Assembly (NCBI GenBank): GCA_009663005.1
Contig: CM018913.1
Coordinates: 10,783,034-10,793,033 of the forward strand
Source of the DNA: Actinidia chinensis
Lineage: Eukaryota > Streptophyta > Magnoliopsida > Ericales > Actinidiaceae
Length of the DNA: 10,000 nucleotides
Reading direction: 5' to 3'
Both the position numbers and the translations under genes were made by a program. Below the pieces are notes generated by a model. The model had not been told where the DNA came from, did no database searches, and worked only from the letters and a program-made list of their open reading frames with translations. Numbering within the stretch: position 1 is the first letter of the stretch; each line of letters starts with the position of its first letter. Shown here one piece after another: positions 7,080 to 10,000 of the stretch.

Positions 7080-7300
7080 GGCTCCGTTTGACACCAGCTT
7101 TTGCAGCTTTTTTTCTGACTTTTTGGCTTAAAATAAGCAAACAGCCGATCAAGGTGGCTTTTTTTTTGCTTTTCTGTTTTGCTTTTTTGCTTAGTTTTGA
7201 TAAAGTAAAGTCACAAAAACAAAAAAATCAAAAAAAATCTTAGCCTTTTTAGTAACAAGCTTAAAAAAAGCTTGGTTTTTAAGCATAACCAAACAGAGCC
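7080..7300. mobile_element. hAT-like MITE
   Basis: The ends are GGCTCCGTTTG (7080-7090) and CAAACAGAGCC (7290-7300), matching as inverted repeats at 10 of 11 bases. GGCTCTGTTTGG-type ends are common in plant hAT-derived miniature elements. The 221-base interior is AT-rich, with an AAGCTT-A/T-AAGCTT palindrome near 7257-7273 and no coding. The flanks (ACCTTGAG and TAAGTCTC) do not form a clean 8-base duplication, so age or a slightly different boundary is possible. Confidence 0.65.
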
Positions 7301-7408
7301 TAAGTCTCAAAAAGCCCCCCAAAACACGACCGTGTAAGCTTAATTCCCTCCACAAATCTTCCGATTTATTTTCACATCCTCTGCACTATAATCAATTTTT
7401 CTCTCTCT
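7301..7408. other. Short stretch between the MITE and the IQD exon, nothing seen
   Basis: Mixed AT-rich sequence ending in a CT-rich run (TTTTTCTCTCTCTGTG). No start codon in the IQD frame is present, so the N-terminus of that protein is not encoded directly upstream. Confidence 0.4.
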
Positions 7409-7621
7409 GTGAAAAAGGTGGGTGGTAAGAACAAGAAATGGAATCTGTGGAGGAGGTCTTCGGGGAATGTAGCATCAGAGGGATCTGATTCTTCGTCGGT
7501 GACTAATGATGCTTTTATAGCTGCTGTAGCTACTGTTATCCGAGCTCCACCTAAAGATTTCAGGGTTGTGAGGCAAGAATGGGCCATAATTCGGATCCAA
7601 ACCGTCTTTTGTGGCCTCTTG
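7409..7621 (+). pseudogene. IQ67-domain (IQD) calmodulin-binding protein, exon fragment
   Basis: IQD proteins are plant calmodulin-binding scaffolds linked to microtubules and nuclei. The translated segment reads KVGGKNKKWNLWRRSSG, SDSSSVTNDAFIAAVATVIR, APPKDFRVVRQEW and IIRIQTVFCGLL, closely matching the region leading into the first IQ motif. The exon stops at a GTAAGT donor in phase 0 (7622), the conserved intron position inside the IQ67 domain. The first IQ motif is damaged: the Arg expected after IQxxF is Cys (TGT, one change from CGT), and nearby Ala residues are Ile and Val. There is no Met start and no following exon (LARRAL...) in the window, so this is probably a gene fragment. The GTG at 7409 is just the frame edge. 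Confidence 0.8.
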
Positions 7622-8511
7622 GTAAGTGGGTTTTTGGTTTGTTAATCATATTCTTATCTGTTTGGTTGCTGAGAAATTGTGGGAAAAAGAATGACGTTTA
7701 AATGTTAGTTTACTCTTTCTGTTTCTATTAACCTCAAACTTTGGCTTTGCCAGAAATTCTATTCAAAATCAACTTTCACGTAATATCACATATTCCCAAT
7801 AATATCGTCAACAAAAAAGCAAAAACGTGCAATTGTGAAATTTAAAATTATGTGTAGGCAAACCTGTTTTTTTTTTTAAATTTCAGTGGCACCATTTCAA
7901 ACCACTCAAGAACACGCAGGTCCGCCCATGACCTTAAACAATAACAGATATGTGAAGGGGGAACCAAGGAATAGAAATTATGCAACCACGATAAACCCCG
8001 TGTCTCGTCTTATCTGTTTGGTTTATGAGAATCGGTGCACTCATTACCTCATGCCCAAGTCCCAACTACTTAAGGACCTGATAGATGTTACATTTTTTAG
8101 TTACATTTTCGAACGAATTAAGCTAGGCTCATCTCTTCTTTCACAGGCAGAGGAAAGAGATTGGAAGTGAACTACTTTTTAACTCCTAGAGAGACTAAGC
8201 TCCACGAGTTCAATCAAATTTTGTATGGGAGGCTGATCCATAAAGTTCAGGATATAAATGTTTTAAGAAGGTGGCATCAATAATACAAGTTCAATCAAAA
8301 TGTGTATTTCGACCTATGCTATTATGTGAAATTAGTCCAAACTCGATAAATTATTCATTTAGATAGAAATTATGGAATCAATAAATTGATTAGATCCTAG
8401 AAGTCTTCAGACCTCTGGAAGTAAAGAAAGGTATTAATTTTTCTAAGCTACTCTATCTGCCCACCAGAATGGAAAAAAAATCTGATGCAACAGCAAGAAG
8501 AGAATTGCTCT
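7622..8511. other. Intron-like and unassigned sequence after the IQD exon
   Basis: The start looks like a real plant intron (GTAAGTGG, then TTTGGTTGCTGAGAAATTGTGGGAAAA). A polypyrimidine run and TTTCAG at 7881-7886 could be an acceptor, but the following sequence (WHHFKPLK in phase 0) is not IQD exon 2. Open frames at 7886-8170 and, one frame over, about 8152-8283 (VNYFLTPRETKLHEFNQIL) have protein-like composition but match no family I know. From 8284 to 8511 I see nothing beyond a short repeat of GTTCAATCAAA at about 8209 and 8289. Confidence 0.4.
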
Positions 8512-8737
8512 TGTTTGGAAATAAAAGTAGCCTACAAGTTAGGTAGCCTAACATTTGTTTTGAAAGATTTGGAGTCCACCATTGGTGAACTTGCTAGCCC
8601 ATTTTTTTGTAGACTTTGTGATGATGATGAGGTTATTGCTTAGGCTCATCCATCTTCTAGGTTTTGCCTAAAATGGCCGATGTACTTGGTGAAATATCAC
8701 ATTGAATACTATTTTTCTCTTCTTCTATTTTTCTACT
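8512..8737 (+). mobile_element. Copia-type LTR, first copy
   Basis: The segment starts TGTTTGGAAATAAAAGTAGCCTAC and ends TTTTTCTACT just before a degraded primer site. It aligns in order with the second copy at 9353-9600: GTCCACCATTGGTGAACTTGCTAGCCCAT, TGTAGACTTTGTGATGATGAT and CATTGAATAC...TTTTTCTCTTC. The TATA box of copy 2 is altered to CTAAAATGG at about 8668-8676. The end is non-canonical (no CA), probably mutated. Confidence 0.75.
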
Positions 8738-8748
8738 TGTATCAAGCC
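8737..8748 (+). other. Degraded Met-tRNA primer-binding site, first copy
   Basis: TTGTATCAAGCC resembles TTGGTATCAGAGCC, the initiator Met-tRNA primer site used by most plant Copia elements, with one base missing and further changes. It is placed exactly at the end of the LTR. Confidence 0.55.
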
Positions 8749-9118
8749 AAAGCTAGTTCTTGGTCTGCTTCCGGTCGCTGGCGGCGGCTCTGCCGTCGCG
8801 GAATATTGTGTGGGTTGTTTCAGCCCCTTGTTGCTCCTTGCAGCCTCTTGCTGCTGGGTGTTGCTTGCCCCTTGTTGCTCCTTGCAACCCTTATTGCCCA
8901 CTTGCAGCCCTTGCTTGCCCCGGGCTGTCTGTTGCAACCCTTGCGCCCCAGATATGGTCATTCTCACGTTTTTCCTATTTCCGTAATTCGCGTGTTAGGC
9001 GATGCCACCGTGCGGGAGCGTGTTGGAATTTTTTCACAACCTATTTGTTCTCACGTTTCCTATTTTCGTAATCCGCGTGTTTGGCATATACCACCGTGCG
9101 GGAGCGTGTTGGATTTTT
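8749..9118 (+). mobile_element. Copia leader region, first copy, with internal repeats
   Basis: GC-rich leader starting AAAGCTAGTTCT, then CGCTGGCGGCGGCTCTGCCGTCGC, shared with the second copy at 9624 onward. It contains an exact 20-base duplication (8823-8842 and 8867-8886, 44 bases apart). It also holds an 86-87 base imperfect tandem duplication: unit 1 from 8961 and unit 2 from 9048, each running TTCTCACGTTT...GTGCGGGAGCGTGTTGGA. The long open frame at 8680-9327 crosses LTR and leader, is Leu/Ala/Cys-rich, and is not a credible protein. Confidence 0.6.
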
Positions 9119-9341
9119 TCCTTCCTGGAACTTCTGCAGCCTCCTTTACTTCCTGGTCAGCCTTTTTGCTGCCTTTTGGAGTTTCCTGCAGCACTGTTGC
9201 TGCCTTTTGGAGCTACACTGCAACCTCTGGAAGCTTCCTGCTGCCTCCTAAGCCTTATGTGGCTTCGTTCCTACATTTGGTTAGCCTAACATTGTTGAAG
9301 ACTCTCTTAGCAGCCTTGGTCTCGTGATATCTTCGCCCCGC
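9119..9341 (+). mobile_element. Internal remnant between the two Copia units
   Basis: About 220 bases with degenerate repeats of TTTTGGAG and CTGCAGCC/CTGCTGCCT-type words, no gag or pol motif. At about 9276-9300 it contains GGTTAGCCTAACATTGTTGAAGA, similar to the LTR segment AGGTAGCCTACATTGTTGAAGA near 9416-9437. A piece of LTR is therefore embedded just before the polypurine tract. Whether this is a deletion scar or a nonautonomous element's own interior cannot be decided here. Confidence 0.5.
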
Positions 9342-9352
9342 TTGAGGGGGAG
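9342..9352 (+). other. Polypurine tract
   Basis: TTGAGGGGGAG directly precedes the LTR start TGTGGAAAT. GAGGGGGAGTGTTGGAAAT-type junctions are a hallmark of plant Copia 3' ends. The tract primes plus-strand DNA synthesis and fixes the orientation of the element as plus. Confidence 0.8.
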
Positions 9353-9600
9353 TGTGGAAATAAAAGTAGCCTACATGTTTAGGTAACCTATTGTTAGGTA
9401 GCCCCTACAATGTTAGGTAGCCTACATTGTTGAAGATTTGAGTCACCATTGGTGACTTGCTAGCCCATTTTGTAGACTTTGTGATGATGATAGTCATTGC
9501 TTACTCATCATCTTCTAGTGTTGCCTATAAATAGGCCCTTATGTAATTGGTGAAATAATAACATTGAATACATATTTTTCTCTTCTTTCTATTTTTCTAC
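9353..9600 (+). mobile_element. Copia-type LTR, second copy
   Basis: The segment starts TGTGGAAATAAAAGTAGCCTAC after the polypurine tract and ends TTTTTCTAC before a primer-site remnant. It is better preserved than copy 1 and keeps the TATA box. Near its start, the GTTAGGTAGCC(C)CTACAATGTTAGGTAGCCTAC stretch is an internal short repeat that copy 1 lacks. Confidence 0.8.
9526..9533 (+). promoter_or_regulatory. TATA box of the second Copia LTR
   Basis: GCCTATAAATAGGCC contains TATAAATA flanked by a short palindrome (GGCC/GCC arms). It is located two-thirds into the LTR, as expected for a U3-R boundary. Confidence 0.65.
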
Positions 9601-9623
9601 TTGGTATAAATTTATCAGAGGCC
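9601..9623 (+). other. Met-tRNA primer-binding site split by a short insertion, second copy
   Basis: TTGGTAT, then AAATTTAT, then CAGAGGCC. Removing the eight middle bases leaves a sequence one base longer than the usual Copia primer site. The insertion would prevent tRNA pairing, so this copy could not start its own reverse transcription. Confidence 0.6.
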
Positions 9624-10000
9624 AAAGCTAGTTCTGGTCTGCTTCCGTCGCTGGCGGCGGCTCTGCCGTCGCCGGAATATTGTGTTGGGGTTTCAGCACC
9701 TTGTTGTCCTTGCAGCCTCGGTGCGGCTGGGTGTTGCTGCCCCTTGTTGCTACTTGCAACCAATTTATGCACACTTGCAGCCCGTTTGCCTGCCCCGGTG
9801 TGTCTGTTGCCAACCCTTGATGCCCCAGACTATGGTCATTCTCACGTTTTCCTATTTCCGTAGTCGAAAGGTTAGGCGGAGGCCACACGGGCGGGAGGCG
9901 GGGGGAGGGGCCACAAACAAGAGGGGTGGGCTAAGGGCCATCAGGGGCGTAATCCGCGTTGATTGGGCAATACCACACGGGCGGGAGCGTGTTGGATTTT
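9624..10000 (+). mobile_element. Copia leader region, second copy, runs off the window
   Basis: It starts AAAGCTAGTTCTGGTCTGCTTCC and follows the first leader through the GGCGGCGGCTCTGCCG, CTTGTTG...CTTGCAGCC and GGTCATTCTCACGTTTTCC segments. After about 9866 it departs: a G-rich stretch of roughly 80 bases is present where copy 1 continues into its first GTGCGGGAGCGTGTTGGA unit. The last bases (about 9980-9998) match that GCGGGAGCGTGTTGGATTTT end. Confidence 0.65.
9889..9910 (+). repeat. G-rich tract with G-quadruplex potential
   Basis: GGGCGGGAGGCGGGGGGAGGGG gives four or more runs of three-plus G with spacers of one to four bases. It is found only in the second leader copy. Function, if any, is unknown. 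Confidence 0.6.

Noticed and set aside
7887..7930. IQD exon 2 after the acceptor at 7886
   Set aside because: In phase 0 the sequence reads WHHFKPLKNTQVRP and then stops; it lacks the ARRALRAL-type continuation of the IQ67 domain.
9015..9118. GGGAGCGTGTTGGA read as further polypurine tract-LTR starts
   Set aside because: The sequence after it does not match the LTR (no AAATAAAAGTAGCC), and it recurs as part of an 86-87 base leader duplication.
8680..9327. 215-codon plus-strand open frame
   Set aside because: It starts in LTR, crosses the primer site and leader and their repeats, and is low-complexity Leu/Ala/Cys; the second copy does not preserve it.

Overview
The window looks like nuclear DNA from a flowering plant, probably a eudicot. 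The evidence is short GT-AG introns, plant LTR-retrotransposon proteins and an exon of the plant-specific IQ67-domain (IQD) family. I see no bacterial-style gene organisation. Almost everything recognisable is decayed mobile DNA.

Positions 1-6310 are best read as one Ty3/gypsy (Tat-like) LTR retrotransposon lying on the minus strand. In element order it has a 5' LTR (about 6310 to 5845), a primer-binding-site candidate (5837-5829), the start of gag (5800 to 5444), a foreign LTR-like insert (5443-5127) and more gag (5126 to about 4910). A large internal deletion then joins gag in frame to the end of RNase H. Integrase follows and ends at 3401. Next come a 3' spacer packed with TGGCGA motifs (about 3400 to 2820) and an extra gene in the opposite direction. 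The 3' LTR would lie left of position 1.

That extra gene, on the plus strand at 291-2696, is the most interesting part. It carries a 'putative gypsy type transposon' domain, a Ser-rich and basic middle, a coiled coil and an acidic tail. It has four exons and three short introns whose predicted splices restore the frame, a TATA box at 120-127 and a plant-type 3' end. I count seven premature stops and two frameshifts, so this copy is dead, but the gene architecture is readable.

Positions 6311-8511 are host-like DNA: AT-rich sequence, a C-rich/CT microsatellite, a hAT-like MITE (7080-7300) and one IQD exon fragment (7409-7621) ending at an intact phase-0 splice donor. The remainder of the IQD gene was not found.

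Positions 8512-10000 hold two direct copies of a Copia-type unit (LTR, Met-tRNA-like primer site, GC-rich leader) separated by a short internal remnant ending in a polypurine tract. Between them they form an LTR-leader-PPT-LTR-leader array. No intact protein-coding gene can be supported in the window.
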